Numbered from the stretch's first letter, positions 1 to 8,299 are shown. The stretch is 64,000 nucleotides of DNA from Myxococcus landrumus (GCF_017301635.1 NZ_CP071091.1:5344001-5408000); one strand, 5' to 3'. Program-made: numbers and translations. Notes: generated by a model from the sequence alone, not told the origin.

Positions 1-2
1 AG

Positions 3-1853
3 TGCGACACGCATCTCGTCGGCGCGAATCTCGCCTATGACCTCGGAGTGATGGCGGCGGATGACCCGCGACTTGTCGGCCCCATCTTCGCGGCGCTCGA
101 TGCCGGACGGCTGCATTGCGTCCAGGTCCGAGAAGCCCTCATCGACATTGCCCGCGGCATGTACGGCGTGGACCCGTCGACGGGCCGGAAGCTCGACGAC
201 GACGAAGGAGCCCGCTACCCGCTCGCGCTGCTCGTTCAGCGACACCTGGGGCTCGACATCACCGAGGATAAGAAGAACCCGAAAGCATGGCGGCTTCGCT
301 ACGGGGAGCTTGATTGCGTCCCTGTCGAACGCTGGCCCTCGGAAGCCGCTGAGTATCCGAAGCGTGACGCCCGCAACACGCTGGACGTCTTCTACCAGCA
401 GGAGGCCATCGCCCGCGAGACGCCCAACGGCGGCAACCTGCACGCGGAAGCCGACCAGATGCGCGCCGCCTTTGCGCTCCACCTCGCTTCCATCTGGGGC
501 ATGCGGACGAACGGTGCCGCAGTGGCCCAGCTCCGTCAGCGCGTCGAGCGAGAGTGGACCGAGAACAGGGCCAAGTTCCAGAAGGCGGGCATCTACCGCG
601 AAGACGGCACGAAGGACTCGAAGCGCCTCGCGGCGCTCGTGACGGCGGCCTACTCCGGCGAGCCGCCCATCACTGCACCCAGCGACAAATTCCCATCTGG
701 CCAGGTCGCGACCGACAGGGACACGCTGCTCGGTTCGGGTGACGCGCTCCTCGAGGAGCTGGGGAAGAGTGGACGCGTCGACAAGTACAAGTCGACCTAC
801 CTGGACGTCGTCGAGGCAGGCACCACGCACCCCATCAATCCGCGCTTCAACGTGCTGGTGTCCACGACGCGCGTCTCCAGCGACTACCAGCAGCTCCCGC
901 AGAAGGGCGGCATTCGAGAGGTCCACGAGGCCCGGCCCAGCTTCGTCTTCTGCTCGGTCGACTACGGTGGGCTTGAGCTGCGCACCATGGCTCAGCGGGC
1001 CATTTGGGAGCTGGGCTTCTCGAAGATGGCCGACGCGTTGAACAGTGGCCTCGACGTCCACACGCTGGCCGCGGCCGAGTTCCTCGGGGCAAGCTATGGC
1101 GAACTGCTCGCGAAGGTAAAGGCGAAGGAACCGGTCGCGGTCGCCTTCCGCCAGCTCGCGAAGATTCTCAACTTCGGCAAGGGCGGGGGAATGACGGGCG
1201 GCTCTCTCGTCTATAACGCACGCGCGAAGGACCGCGTCTCGTTCTGCTTGCTGGCGAAGCGTGCCGACGTCTGCGGTGTCGAGCGCGTTGTCGTGACGGT
1301 TCAGCGCAAGCCGAAGATGGTCTGCCGGGCGTGCGTCGAGGTGGCGAAGGAGCTGGACACGAAGTGGCTCAACGCGTGGCCCGAGCAGCGCGAGCTACAG
1401 CACCGGGCGAAGTCGCTCACCTACGGGGGCGGCTTCTCGGACGTGATGATTCCGGGAGCCAACATCCTCCGTGGCGGATGCGGGTACACCCAAATCCTCA
1501 ACACGCCGTTTCAGGGGCTCGGTGCCGTCGGATGCAAGCGCGCGATGTGGCGTGTCAGTCGCGAGATGTACGTCGACCGCAGCTCGCCCCTGTATGGCTC
1601 GCGGCTCGTTCTGATGGTGCATGACGAGCTGATTAGCGAGCTGCGCGCCCAAGACTCGCAGCGGTTGCACGACGCGGCCGAGCGCAAGGCAGAAATCATG
1701 AGACAAGCGATGCGCGAGGTGACTCCAGACTTGGCGCCCGCCATCGAGGCCGAGCCCGCGCTGTCCCGCTATCTGTCCAAGGACGTCGCTACCGTGCGCG
1801 ACAGCTCGGGGCGGCTACTCGTCTGGGAGCCCGCTAAGAAGCGTGCGGCGTAA
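3..1853 (+). CDS. Phage-type family A DNA polymerase (5' end outside window)
   Basis: Replicative DNA polymerase of the Pol I family, probably copying the integrated element. The frame is open to the left edge, and upstream of the first ATG (48) it encodes NLAYD, an ExoII-like motif of the 3'-5' exonuclease, so the gene is truncated by the window rather than starting at 48. Counting from ATG 48, YPKRD near residue 104 fits ExoIII (YxxxD), motif A is DYGGLELR (Asp305), motif B is the R...K...NFG stretch near 365-380, and motif C is VHDE (Asp526). Just after motif B there is an insertion with two Cys pairs (C...C and CRAC) resembling a zinc ribbon. The next gene follows after 53 bp on the same strand. 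Family assignment is firm; the role in the element is inferred. Confidence 0.9.
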   Translation, partial: CDTHLVGANLAYDLGVMAADDPRLVGPIFAALDAGRLHCVQVREALIDIARGMYGVDPSTGRKLDDDEGARYPLALLVQRHLGLDITEDKKNPKAWRLRYGELDCVPVERWPSEAAEYPKRDARNTLDVFYQQEAIARETPNGGNLHAEADQMRAAFALHLASIWGMRTNGAAVAQLRQRVEREWTENRAKFQKAGIYREDGTKDSKRLAALVTAAYSGEPPITAPSDKFPSGQVATDRDTLLGSGDALLEELGKSGRVDKYKSTYLDVVEAGTTHPINPRFNVLVSTTRVSSDYQQLPQKGGIREVHEARPSFVFCSVDYGGLELRTMAQRAIWELGFSKMADALNSGLDVHTLAAAEFLGASYGELLAKVKAKEPVAVAFRQLAKILNFGKGGGMTGGSLVYNARAKDRVSFCLLAKRADVCGVERVVVTVQRKPKMVCRACVEVAKELDTKWLNAWPEQRELQHRAKSLTYGGGFSDVMIPGANILRGGCGYTQILNTPFQGLGAVGCKRAMWRVSREMYVDRSSPLYGSRLVLMVHDELISELRAQDSQRLHDAAERKAEIMRQAMREVTPDLAPAIEAEPALSRYLSKDVATVRDSSGRLLVWEPAKKRAA

Positions 1854-1906
1854 TCCGCGGCCGAAATCCACACCATCTACAGGGGGCTTACTCATCACCC
1901 TGAACG

Positions 1907-2485
1907 GTGCAACGGATGACCCCGATTTTCCCCGCGCGACGCCTCCTCGTGGCGCTCGACCCCGGGCTTCGCGAGTGCGGTGTCGCGCTCTTTGACTTGG
2001 ATTCGGGCGAGCTGCTCGCGGCGGACATGCCCATCAACCCCGAGCGGAAGGCCCGTGGGCTCGTTGCTTGGGCGGGCATGGCCAAATCCGTGGCTTGGTT
2101 CGTTGCGTTGCATCTGACGGCGCGCAGAGCCGCTGGTGCCTCTGTCTCCCTCACCGTCGCGAGCGAGTGCCCCCAGGTCTACACGGCGGGCAAGTCCAAG
2201 GGAGACCCGAACGACCTCATCGAGCTTGCCGGTGTCGTCGGACGCGTCGCGGGTGCGCTGGGGGCAACGTCGGAGCGGAGCTACTTGCCGCGAGAGTGGA
2301 AGGGGACGCTCGACGGCGACGTGATGGTCGAGCGCATCAAGGCGCGAGTCGACGAGCGCCCCCACGAGCACCTTCGCGTCCAGCTCCCTCGCGCGAAGGA
2401 CAAACAGCACAACGTTTGGGACGCGGTTGGTATTGGCCTGCACGCCGTCGGCCGACTCGCGCCCCGGAAAGTCTTCCCCAGGTGA
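1907..2485 (+). CDS. RuvC-like Holliday junction resolvase (phage type)
   Basis: Predicted structure-specific endonuclease of the RNase H/RuvC fold, expected to resolve branched DNA during element replication or recombination. Visible acidic positions fit the family: Asp18 in ALDPG at the first strand, Glu87 in ASECP, and Asp172 in HNVWDAVGIG near the C terminus. It is 192 residues with the GTG start; an ATG nine bases in (1916) is an alternative, and no strong ribosome binding site decides between them. Its stop overlaps the GTG start of the next gene (GTGA), indicating translational coupling. RuvC-like proteins are common in phage replication modules, which fits the polymerase upstream. No biochemical specificity can be read from the sequence. 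Confidence 0.7.
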   Translation: MQRMTPIFPARRLLVALDPGLRECGVALFDLDSGELLAADMPINPERKARGLVAWAGMAKSVAWFVALHLTARRAAGASVSLTVASECPQVYTAGKSKGDPNDLIELAGVVGRVAGALGATSERSYLPREWKGTLDGDVMVERIKARVDERPHEHLRVQLPRAKDKQHNVWDAVGIGLHAVGRLAPRKVFPR

Positions 2486-3417
2486 GTGCCCATGGCTTGG
2501 CTGTTCATCCCCGTCGAGCACTTGAACTCTTCGCTGGCGGCGGAGGGCTCGCCCACGGACTCAAGCTGGCCGTGCCTTCCCTTCGGACTGTGGGTTACGT
2601 CGAGCGGGAAGCATATGCAGCGGCCTGCCTCGTGGCCCGGATGGAAAAGAAAGAGCTGGATACGGCGCCTGTCTGGGACGACGTTGCAACATTCAACGGC
2701 TACCCGTGGCGTGGCGTCGTGGATTGCATCAGTGGGGGCTTCCCCTGTCAGGACATCAGCGTTGCCGGAAAGGGAGCTGGCCTCGATGGTGAGCGCTCCG
2801 GCTTGTGGCGAGAGTACGCGCGCATCGTCGCTGAGATTCGACCCCGCTTTGTATTCATCGAGAACGTCGCGGCGCTCCAGACTCGGGGCCTCGACCGCGT
2901 GCTCGCCCACCTTGCCGCGCTCGGGTTCGATGCGGAGTGGATGTGTCTCCGAGCATCCGACGTCGGGGCTCCCCACAAGCGCGAGCGGCTCTTTATCTTG
3001 GCCCACGCCCAACACCGGGGAGAGCACGAACGGACACGGGAGGCGCGGGGGGAGGCCGGGCAACGGGCGTCAGTCGGGCGCGGACCTGAACGCGATTGTG
3101 AAGGACTGGCCGACACCCGGGGCTCACGACTGGAAGGCGGCGAGCTGCATTGGCCAGCGGCGCCGCCAGCTCTCGGAGGCCATCCTGTCCTTCCCCAGTG
3201 GCCACCAGGGCGCGACGACCTCGACGGATGGCGCTCAGTCCTCGCAGTGCGCCCGGACCTTGAACCCGCGATTTGTCGAATGGCTGATGGGCTGGGGCAC
3301 CGGGTCGACCGACTGCGGCTCCTTGGAAACGGCGTCGTCCCCCAGCAAGCGGCACTCGCCTACCACCTCTTGCACGCGCGGCTGTTCGCCCGAGCATCGA
3401 TGAAAGTCGAGCAGTGA
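2482..3417 (+). CDS. DNA (cytosine-5-)-methyltransferase
   Basis: C5 cytosine DNA methyltransferase using AdoMet; in an element it would protect DNA from host restriction. Start is GTG at 2482, overlapping the previous stop. Motif I is LFAGGGG near residue 16, motif IV is GGFPCQ with catalytic Cys89, motif VI is FIENV, motif VIII is KRERLF, and motif X is LLGNGVVPQQ near the end. At 311 residues it is near the short end for the family. Oddly, the +1 frame over 2999-3340 encodes a second set of methyltransferase-like strings (WPTPNTG, DWPTPGAHDW, LNPRFVEWLMGW), so the target-recognition region looks meaningful in two frames (see findings). No restriction enzyme gene is adjacent, so it is probably a solitary enzyme. 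Confidence 0.88.
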   Translation: MSAHGLAVHPRRALELFAGGGGLAHGLKLAVPSLRTVGYVEREAYAAACLVARMEKKELDTAPVWDDVATFNGYPWRGVVDCISGGFPCQDISVAGKGAGLDGERSGLWREYARIVAEIRPRFVFIENVAALQTRGLDRVLAHLAALGFDAEWMCLRASDVGAPHKRERLFILAHAQHRGEHERTREARGEAGQRASVGRGPERDCEGLADTRGSRLEGGELHWPAAPPALGGHPVLPQWPPGRDDLDGWRSVLAVRPDLEPAICRMADGLGHRVDRLRLLGNGVVPQQAALAYHLLHARLFARASMKVEQ

Positions 3418-3418
3418 C

Positions 3419-3724
3419 ATGTCCGCCCATCCAACCGGCCCCGGCCTGGACGGCCCCTCCATCACTGTTGAGAGAGCTGCCGAACTGCTCCAGTGCAAGC
3501 GCACTCGCGTGTTCGAGCTGCTCGCCGAAGGGCGACTGAAGCGGGCCCCCAAGTTTGGGAAGAAGACGACGGTGATCCTCGAATCGGTGCTCGCGTGCTT
3601 TGATACGAGTGAGAAATCAGCAGTCCTTCGGCAGCGCAAGCACCATCAGAAGTGTCACGATCCTCAGTCGCTCGAGGCAGCCTTTCGCGCGGCAGCCCTC
3701 TCAGCCGAAGGGTCATCCGGGTGA
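3419..3724 (+). CDS. Small helix-turn-helix (excisionase-like) protein
   Basis: A 101-residue protein whose centre (about residues 16-60: ITVERAAELLQCKRTRVFELLAEGRL) matches the MerR/excisionase-like winged HTH used by phage Xis and DNA-binding accessory proteins. It starts directly after the methyltransferase stop and converges on the integrase, overlapping the integrase 3' end by about 60 bp. That position suggests a directionality factor or regulator for the integrase, but this is inference. The C-terminal 40 residues are basic then Ala/Ser-rich and show nothing recognisable. Confidence 0.6.
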   Translation: MSAHPTGPGLDGPSITVERAAELLQCKRTRVFELLAEGRLKRAPKFGKKTTVILESVLACFDTSEKSAVLRQRKHHQKCHDPQSLEAAFRAAALSAEGSSG

Positions 3725-3908
3725 GCTAGCCGAAGGGGAAGGCGAATCATGGGGGGGACGCGCTCGGTCAAGTAGAACCTCTTCGTCGTCTTGATGCTTG
3801 CGTGCCCCATCACCGCCGAAACCTCTTCGATGGGCAAGCCCTTGCCTGTCGGCCGCACCAGTTCGCCATTCGTCCGGGCCCATGTGGAGAAGCTGTGCCG
3901 AAGCTGGC

Positions 3909-3934
3909 TGGAGTTGCCCCCGTCAAATCGGACA
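3909..3934 (+). repeat. IS left terminal inverted repeat
   Basis: This end begins TGGAGTTGCCCCC and shares the inner block ATCGGACA with the other end. The 5 bp before it (3904-3908) are CTGGC, the left copy of the target duplication. It lies just beyond the 3' end of the transposase gene orfB. Confidence 0.85.
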
Positions 3935-3937
3935 CGG

Positions 3938-4774
3938 TCAGTGAGGTGATGCTGCGCGCCGGTGCTCGATAGGGGACCGCATCTTCAACCCCTTGTGAGG
4001 ATGCACGTGGTTGTAGTCGTCGAACCACGCGGGCAGTTGTCGGAGGACTGCCTCAGCGCTTTCAAGGCGGGCCAGGTAGACGTAGTCGCGCTTGAAGGTC
4101 TTCACGAAGGCTTCCGCCATCCCGTTGCTCTCGGGTGAGTACGCAGGTGTCGTTCGGATGAGCAGCCCCAGGCAGCCGCCGAATGCGCGCGTCTCAAGGG
4201 CCGTGTAGGCGGGCCCGTTGTCGGTCAGCCATTCAATGGGGTGCGGCGTCACTCGGCTCCCTGCTCCGAACCGGTACTCCAGCGTCTCGGCCATCAGGTC
4301 CCGCACCAGTTCGCCTGTCAGCGCACCCGTGGTGGCCACGAAGCGCATGGCTTCGCGGTCGCAGCAGTCCAGTGAGAAGGCCACCTGGACCCGCTCCCCG
4401 TTCCAGCAGCGAATCTCGAAGCCGTCGGAGCACCAGCGCAGGTTGCTCTTGAGCGTCACAATCGTGCCCTCGTGCGTACGAGTGGGCTTGCCGGTGTGAC
4501 GCGCCAACAGCAGGCCCGCGGCCTTCATCACTCGGTAGACGCGCTTGTGGTTCACCCGAGGTTTGCCCTCGGAGACCAACTGCCTGTTCACCAGCACCGT
4601 GACGCGTCGGTACCCGTAGGTAGCCCGCTGGTGAGTGACAGCACGGACCAGGGGCAGCAGCCACTCGTCATCCGTCTTCAGGTATGCGCCGCGCGGCTTG
4701 TCAGGCGCGGGAGCCGCTGTCCTGCGCGCCAGGTTGCTCCTGGAGACACCCAGGGCGTCCGCCACGGCCTTCAA
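3938..4774 (-). CDS. IS3-family transposase OrfB (DDE integrase core)
   Basis: Catalytic part of the IS transposase. The rve-type core shows the DDE residues in WCSDGFEI, WLTDNGPAY and ESNGMAEAF, and the upstream HTH_21-like segment shows TYGYRRV. The listed start is a TTG overlapping the orfA stop (TTGA). However, the frame is open upstream to the A7 run, reading TFLAAQLASQGRYPLK in the -1 frame relative to orfA, so the active enzyme is most likely made as an OrfAB fusion by frameshifting rather than from this start. All catalytic residues are present and the frame is uninterrupted. Confidence 0.92.
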   Translation of the reverse strand: MKAVADALGVSRSNLARRTAAPAPDKPRGAYLKTDDEWLLPLVRAVTHQRATYGYRRVTVLVNRQLVSEGKPRVNHKRVYRVMKAAGLLLARHTGKPTRTHEGTIVTLKSNLRWCSDGFEIRCWNGERVQVAFSLDCCDREAMRFVATTGALTGELVRDLMAETLEYRFGAGSRVTPHPIEWLTDNGPAYTALETRAFGGCLGLLIRTTPAYSPESNGMAEAFVKTFKRDYVYLARLESAEAVLRQLPAWFDDYNHVHPHKGLKMRSPIEHRRAASPH

Positions 4775-5166
4775 GGGATACCGCCCTTGGGAGGCAAGCT
4801 GCGCTGCGAGGAATGTTTTTTTGGGCGGGCCAGCTCCAACGCGTCCTTCAGAATCTCGTTCTCCATCGTCTTCTTGCCCAGCAGCCGCTCCAGCTCCCTC
4901 ACCTGCGCCTGGAGTCGCTTCACCTCGGACTCGGGCACCACCGCTTCCTCTGCACCTAGGCTGGACATAGTCCCTTCATCTACCAGCCTCCTCCAGTGGA
5001 ACAACATGCTTGCCGACAACCCGTACCGGCGCGCCACCGAGGACACGCTCTGTCCAGGCACCAGTGTCTCTTCCAGAAACCGGCGCTTCTCGTCCGCACT
5101 GAATCGTCGTCGACGTCCTGGTCGCGCTGGCGGGATGACTTCGACCTCGTGTGTCTTCGCTTCCAT
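4771..5166 (-). CDS. IS3-family transposase OrfA (HTH, leucine zipper)
   Basis: DNA-binding subunit of the IS transposase, 131 residues from ATG 5166. The N-terminal half is an HTH_Tnp_1-type domain (RRRRFSADEKRRFLEETL ... SVARRYGLS). The second half is a heptad-like stretch (VKRLQAQVRELERLLGKKTMENEILK) typical of the OrfA leucine zipper. The frame extends upstream of 5166, but that part reads through the terminal repeat, so ATG 5166 was preferred. Near its 3' end the gene contains A7 in the setting CCA AAA AAA C, where ribosomes can slip to the -1 frame to make OrfAB. Confidence 0.9.
   Translation of the reverse strand: MEAKTHEVEVIPPARPGRRRRFSADEKRRFLEETLVPGQSVSSVARRYGLSASMLFHWRRLVDEGTMSSLGAEEAVVPESEVKRLQAQVRELERLLGKKTMENEILKDALELARPKKHSSQRSLPPKGGIP
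4816..4822 (-). other. Programmed -1 frameshift site (A7) of the IS
   Basis: On the minus strand the run AAAAAAA is followed by C and sits so that the orfA codons are CCA AAA AAA CAT, matching the X XXY YYZ rule for -1 slippage. The -1 frame stays open from here into orfB. This is the usual way IS3-type elements make the OrfAB transposase; use of the site here is inferred. Confidence 0.75.
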
Positions 5167-5194
5167 TCCTAGGCTGGTCCTATGCGTTGGGACC

Positions 5195-5221
5195 TGTCCG
5201 ATTGAAATGGGGGCTACACCA
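5195..5221 (-). repeat. IS right terminal inverted repeat
   Basis: Read on the minus strand it begins TGGTGTAGCCCCC and ends in ATCGGACA, matching the left end with a one-base length difference and a few mismatches. It is followed by CTGGC at 5222-5226, the right copy of the target duplication. The orfA start (5166) lies 29 bp inside. Confidence 0.85.
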
Positions 5222-6174
5222 CTGGCTCGGATGGAGGGGTACAATCGACGTTCGCGCTTCCTCGTTCGTACACCTCGCCCTGAGGCGCTCTGCTATCCGC
5301 CGGAGCATCTGAACAGCGCCAGAGTCTCCCAGCCCTCTCCCCACGATTTGGCACCGCTGAAATGCTGCGTAGGTCTCGGAATCAAGGCTAATGGTGTGCG
5401 TCATGTCCGCCTTGAGCTGGCGGAACGTAACCGTTCCCTTGATACCGCATGGGTCGTTGACCTCCTTCAGAATGCCGTCGCCGCGCGCAACCCGGTCGAT
5501 TTCCGTGGCGTGCATCCCCGTAGTGGCGCGGATGCGCAGCGTGTCGCGAAGACGCTGACTATTCGCCTCCGAGTACGCCTGCTCGACAGCCTCTATGGCG
5601 TACCCCTTTGGGCGAATACTCTTCTCCGCCCTGGACGGCGGCACCTTCAGCTCTGCCGTGGGGTCCTCCGCAAGTCGGAGCATGTCCCGTTCACGCAACC
5701 AACTTGTGAACGCCTTCAGCGCGATGATTCGTGCAGTCCGCGCAGTCGACCACTGGTCCAGGATTTCGTACAGCTCGGTGAGGGTCACATCTCGTAGGGG
5801 CCTTTCGGCAAGCGCCACACCCCATGCGGACAGATAGGGCGTGAGGACGTACCTCCGGTACCTATCCGTCAGCCCCTCGATCTTTACGTGGCGAATGAAC
5901 GCCTCGAAGGTCGAAGCATCCAGCGCCACCCCTTTCTTCTTCGCCTTCGCTGAAGCCTCGGCCGCAGACTGCTTCTTCGTCTTGTACCCAGCGGGGTCAC
6001 GCTCAAAGAGAGCAAGCTCCGCCAGTGCCTCGCGCTCTACGGAAACGTCCAAGGTGATTGCGCGGACGACCCCGTTCACTCGCCGCTCGATGACCCATAT
6101 CGGGCGCCCTCGGGACTCTCGAACCCGCCCCCCCTCCCACTTGGAAAGCCACTTTGCACCACCTGACCCCATGA

Positions 6175-6250
6175 CGCCTCCACCCACGTTATCTCGTTGT
6201 TATCACGCAAAAACTGACGAAGTCTCCCTATGAAGTATATCGCTTCAAGT
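6175..6250. other. Element-chromosome junction (probable att site)
   Basis: The integrase starts at 6172 and reads away to the left, while recognisable ComF coding (SPYEVYRFKYED) begins at about 6223 on the plus strand with no start codon or ribosome binding site. The attachment core must therefore lie between about 6175 and 6250. The core itself cannot be defined because the other end of the element, with the matching repeat and the 5' half of comF, is outside the window. Confidence 0.6.
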
Positions 6251-6684
6251 ACGAGGACCGGCCGGAGCTGGCCGCGCCCCTCGCGGAGCTGCTCGCGGCC
6301 GAGGCGCGGAGCTTCCTCGCCCACGCTCCCACCGTCGTGGTGGCGCTGCCGCTGCACACGCGCCGCTACCATGCGCGCAAGTACGACCAGGCGCAGCTCC
6401 TCGCCGGCGCGCTGGCGAAGCACCTGGGCCAAGAAGCACCGGTGGGTTGGCTCACCCGGACGCGGGAGACCCTGCGCCAGGTGGGACTGAGCGAAGAAGA
6501 GCGCGCCCACAACGTCGACGGCGCCTTCTGCGCGACCTCCGACGTCGCCCAGCGCGATGTGCTGCTGCTCGATGACGTCTTCACCACCGGAGCCACCGCT
6601 CGCGCCGCCGCCATGGCCCTGTGCGCCGCGGGCGCCTCCCGCGTGGAAGTGCTGACGCTCGCACGCGCCTTCACGCTCACCTGA
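6205..6684 (+). pseudogene. comF: ComF-family phosphoribosyltransferase, 3' fragment
   Basis: C-terminal two thirds of a ComF-type protein (amidophosphoribosyltransferase-like, linked to DNA uptake in other bacteria). The segment reads SPYEVYRFKYEDRPELAAPL, then VVALPLHTRR, and the PRPP-binding motif VLLLDDVFTTGATARAA near the end, which is diagnostic for type I phosphoribosyltransferases. The N-terminal Cys-rich zinc finger and the start codon are missing: the frame is blocked by a stop at 6172-6174 inside the integrase start region. The element boundary falls at the break, so the gene was most likely split by integration and the 5' half should lie at the element's other end. Confidence 0.85.
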
Positions 6685-6917
6685 ACAACGCGGCGCTGGC
6701 GCATCACCTGCCACGCCGCGTCATCTGCAACCGGGTCAACAAAAACTCACACCAGGGCAATCACAGACCCCTGCGTGTCTTTCATTACCCACTTTCCACG
6801 CAAGGCCATCCCGTGTTCTTGAATACTTGCCGTGGTGACAGACTTCACCTGGCCGAGAGACGAGCGTCGTCCCTCGCGCGCCACGGCTCAGCCCCCGACT
6901 GAGAACTGGAGTCCGAG

Positions 6918-8195
6918 ATGAGACACCCCCTGTTGAGCACGTTCGCCCTCGCTGGCGCCGTCTGCGCGGTAGGAGCGCCCTTCGCCGCCGAGGCCCAGGT
7001 CCCTGCCCCGTCCTGGGTGCGCCAGCTCGGCGCCAACCTCGATGAGCAGGCCCAGGCCGTCGCCGTCTCCGGCAGCAGCGTCTATGTCGTGGGCCACACC
7101 TCCAGCCAGTTGGGTCCGCAGCCGAAGGCGGGCGGCATGGATGTCTTCGTCGCCAAGTACACCACCGCGGGCGCCCTGCAGTGGGTCCAGCAGTTGGGCA
7201 CCGCGGGAGAAGACCGCGCCACGGCCGTGGTCGCCGACGCGGACGGCAACGTGTACGTCGCCGGCCACACCTCCGGCGGCTTCGACTTCTTCACGAACGC
7301 GGGCGGCTTCGACTTCTTCGTCACCCGGTTCGACGCCCAGGGCAACCGGCAGTGGCTGCGTCAGAACGGCACGCAGATGGATGACTTCGGCACCGGCATC
7401 GCGCTGGGCGCCGACGACACGCTCTACGTCTCCGGCTACACCGGCGGCAGCTTCGCCAACGGCGGCAACCCCAACAACTACGACGTCGTCGTGGCCCTCT
7501 ACGACACGGGCGGCAACCCGTACTGGCTCAACCAGTACGGCACGGCGAAGGGCGACGTCGCGCGCGGCATCGCGGTGACGTCCGACCATCAGGTGTACGT
7601 GGTGGGGAACACGTCCGGCGCGTTCGGCGGCGCCAGCGCGCCCGAGTCGGGCACCGACCTGTTCCTCATGAAGCTCAACATCCTGGGCGTCCAGCAGTGG
7701 GTTCGCCAGGACGACACCTCCGAGCTCGAGGACGCGCGCGGCGTGGCCGTGGGCGCGGATGGCGCCATCTACGTCGTGGGTGAGACGTTCGGCACCTTCC
7801 CCGGCGGTGCGCCCAACAACGGCACCGTGGACGTCTTCGTCGCCAAGTACAGCTCCGTGGCCAACCAGCTGTGGACCCGGATGCTCGGCGGCTCGCAGCC
7901 CGACTATGCGTTTGGCGTCGCGGTCGCCGCCGACGGCACCGTGCAGGTCGCCGGCTACACGACGAACGCGCTGGACGGGAACCCCTACGCGGGCGCGCAG
8001 GATGCCTTCTTCACCCGGTTCGACGCCGCGGGCCTGAAGCTGGGCACGCGCACCCTGGGCACCTCGGCCCCTGACTCCGCGCGTGGCGTGGCGGTGGATG
8101 CCGCGGGCAATGCGTACGTCACCGGCTCCACCTACGGGGGCCTGGGTGGCAACACGAACGCGGGCAGCTTCGACGCGTTCCTTGCCCGCTTCTGA
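6918..8195 (+). CDS. Secreted SBBP-repeat beta-propeller protein
   Basis: A 425-residue exported protein. Residues 1-26 form a Sec signal peptide ending in AEAQ. The rest is about seven repeats of roughly 50 residues with the pattern GVAVxxxGxxYVxGxT ... DxFVxKY ... W.RQLGT, the SBBP (seven-bladed beta propeller) motif, so the mature protein is probably a single closed propeller. Such proteins are abundant on myxobacterial surfaces; ligand and function are unknown. There is no lipobox or sorting tail. The 233 bp before it contain only the end of the comF fragment and no obvious regulatory structure. Confidence 0.85.
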   Translation: MRHPLLSTFALAGAVCAVGAPFAAEAQVPAPSWVRQLGANLDEQAQAVAVSGSSVYVVGHTSSQLGPQPKAGGMDVFVAKYTTAGALQWVQQLGTAGEDRATAVVADADGNVYVAGHTSGGFDFFTNAGGFDFFVTRFDAQGNRQWLRQNGTQMDDFGTGIALGADDTLYVSGYTGGSFANGGNPNNYDVVVALYDTGGNPYWLNQYGTAKGDVARGIAVTSDHQVYVVGNTSGAFGGASAPESGTDLFLMKLNILGVQQWVRQDDTSELEDARGVAVGADGAIYVVGETFGTFPGGAPNNGTVDVFVAKYSSVANQLWTRMLGGSQPDYAFGVAVAADGTVQVAGYTTNALDGNPYAGAQDAFFTRFDAAGLKLGTRTLGTSAPDSARGVAVDAAGNAYVTGSTYGGLGGNTNAGSFDAFLARF

Positions 8196-8299
8196 GACAG
8201 GCGTCCGCTTTCGGAACAGGCGGTAACCGAGGAGTCGCCGAAGCATTCCCGCCGCGCCCTCGCGGTAGCCAAACGCGAAGGGCGCGGTAGCCTCACGGG

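Larger units (their letters stand above)
3909..5221 (-). mobile_element. IS3-family insertion sequence, complete (1313 bp)
   Basis: Insertion sequence with two overlapping transposase genes on the minus strand, an A7 slippery run, and imperfect terminal inverted repeats of about 26 bp. The left end starts TGGAGTTGCCCCC and the right end, reverse-complemented, starts TGGTGTAGCCCCC. It is flanked by CTGGC on both sides (3904-3908 and 5222-5226), a 4-5 bp target duplication depending on where the first base is set. Length, gene layout and DDE transposase fit the IS3 family. Both frames are intact and the duplication is perfect, so the insertion looks recent and the element may still move. A subgroup cannot be assigned reliably by eye. 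Confidence 0.92.
3664..6172 (-). pseudogene. int: Tyrosine recombinase/integrase split by an IS3-family insertion
   Basis: Site-specific integrase of the element. The N-terminal part reads from ATG 6172 (GGAGG four bases upstream) to the IS edge at 5222, with the box I region as TTGMHATEI, where family members usually have Arg in place of His. The C-terminal part resumes at 3908 and encodes QLRHSFSTW, MGHASIKTTKRFY (His and the presumed nucleophile Tyr) and a Pro/Ala-rich tail to the stop at 3664. Deleting 3909-5221 plus one copy of the CTGGC duplication joins the halves in frame across LHPSQLRHSF with no stop, so the only visible lesion is the insertion. As it stands the N-terminal piece lacks the C-terminal catalytic residues and should be inactive. 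Confidence 0.88.

Noticed and set aside
5180-5221. Extra C-terminal residues of the integrase N-terminal fragment (CSPHFNRTGPNA)
   Set aside because: These codons are inside the IS end, not original integrase sequence.
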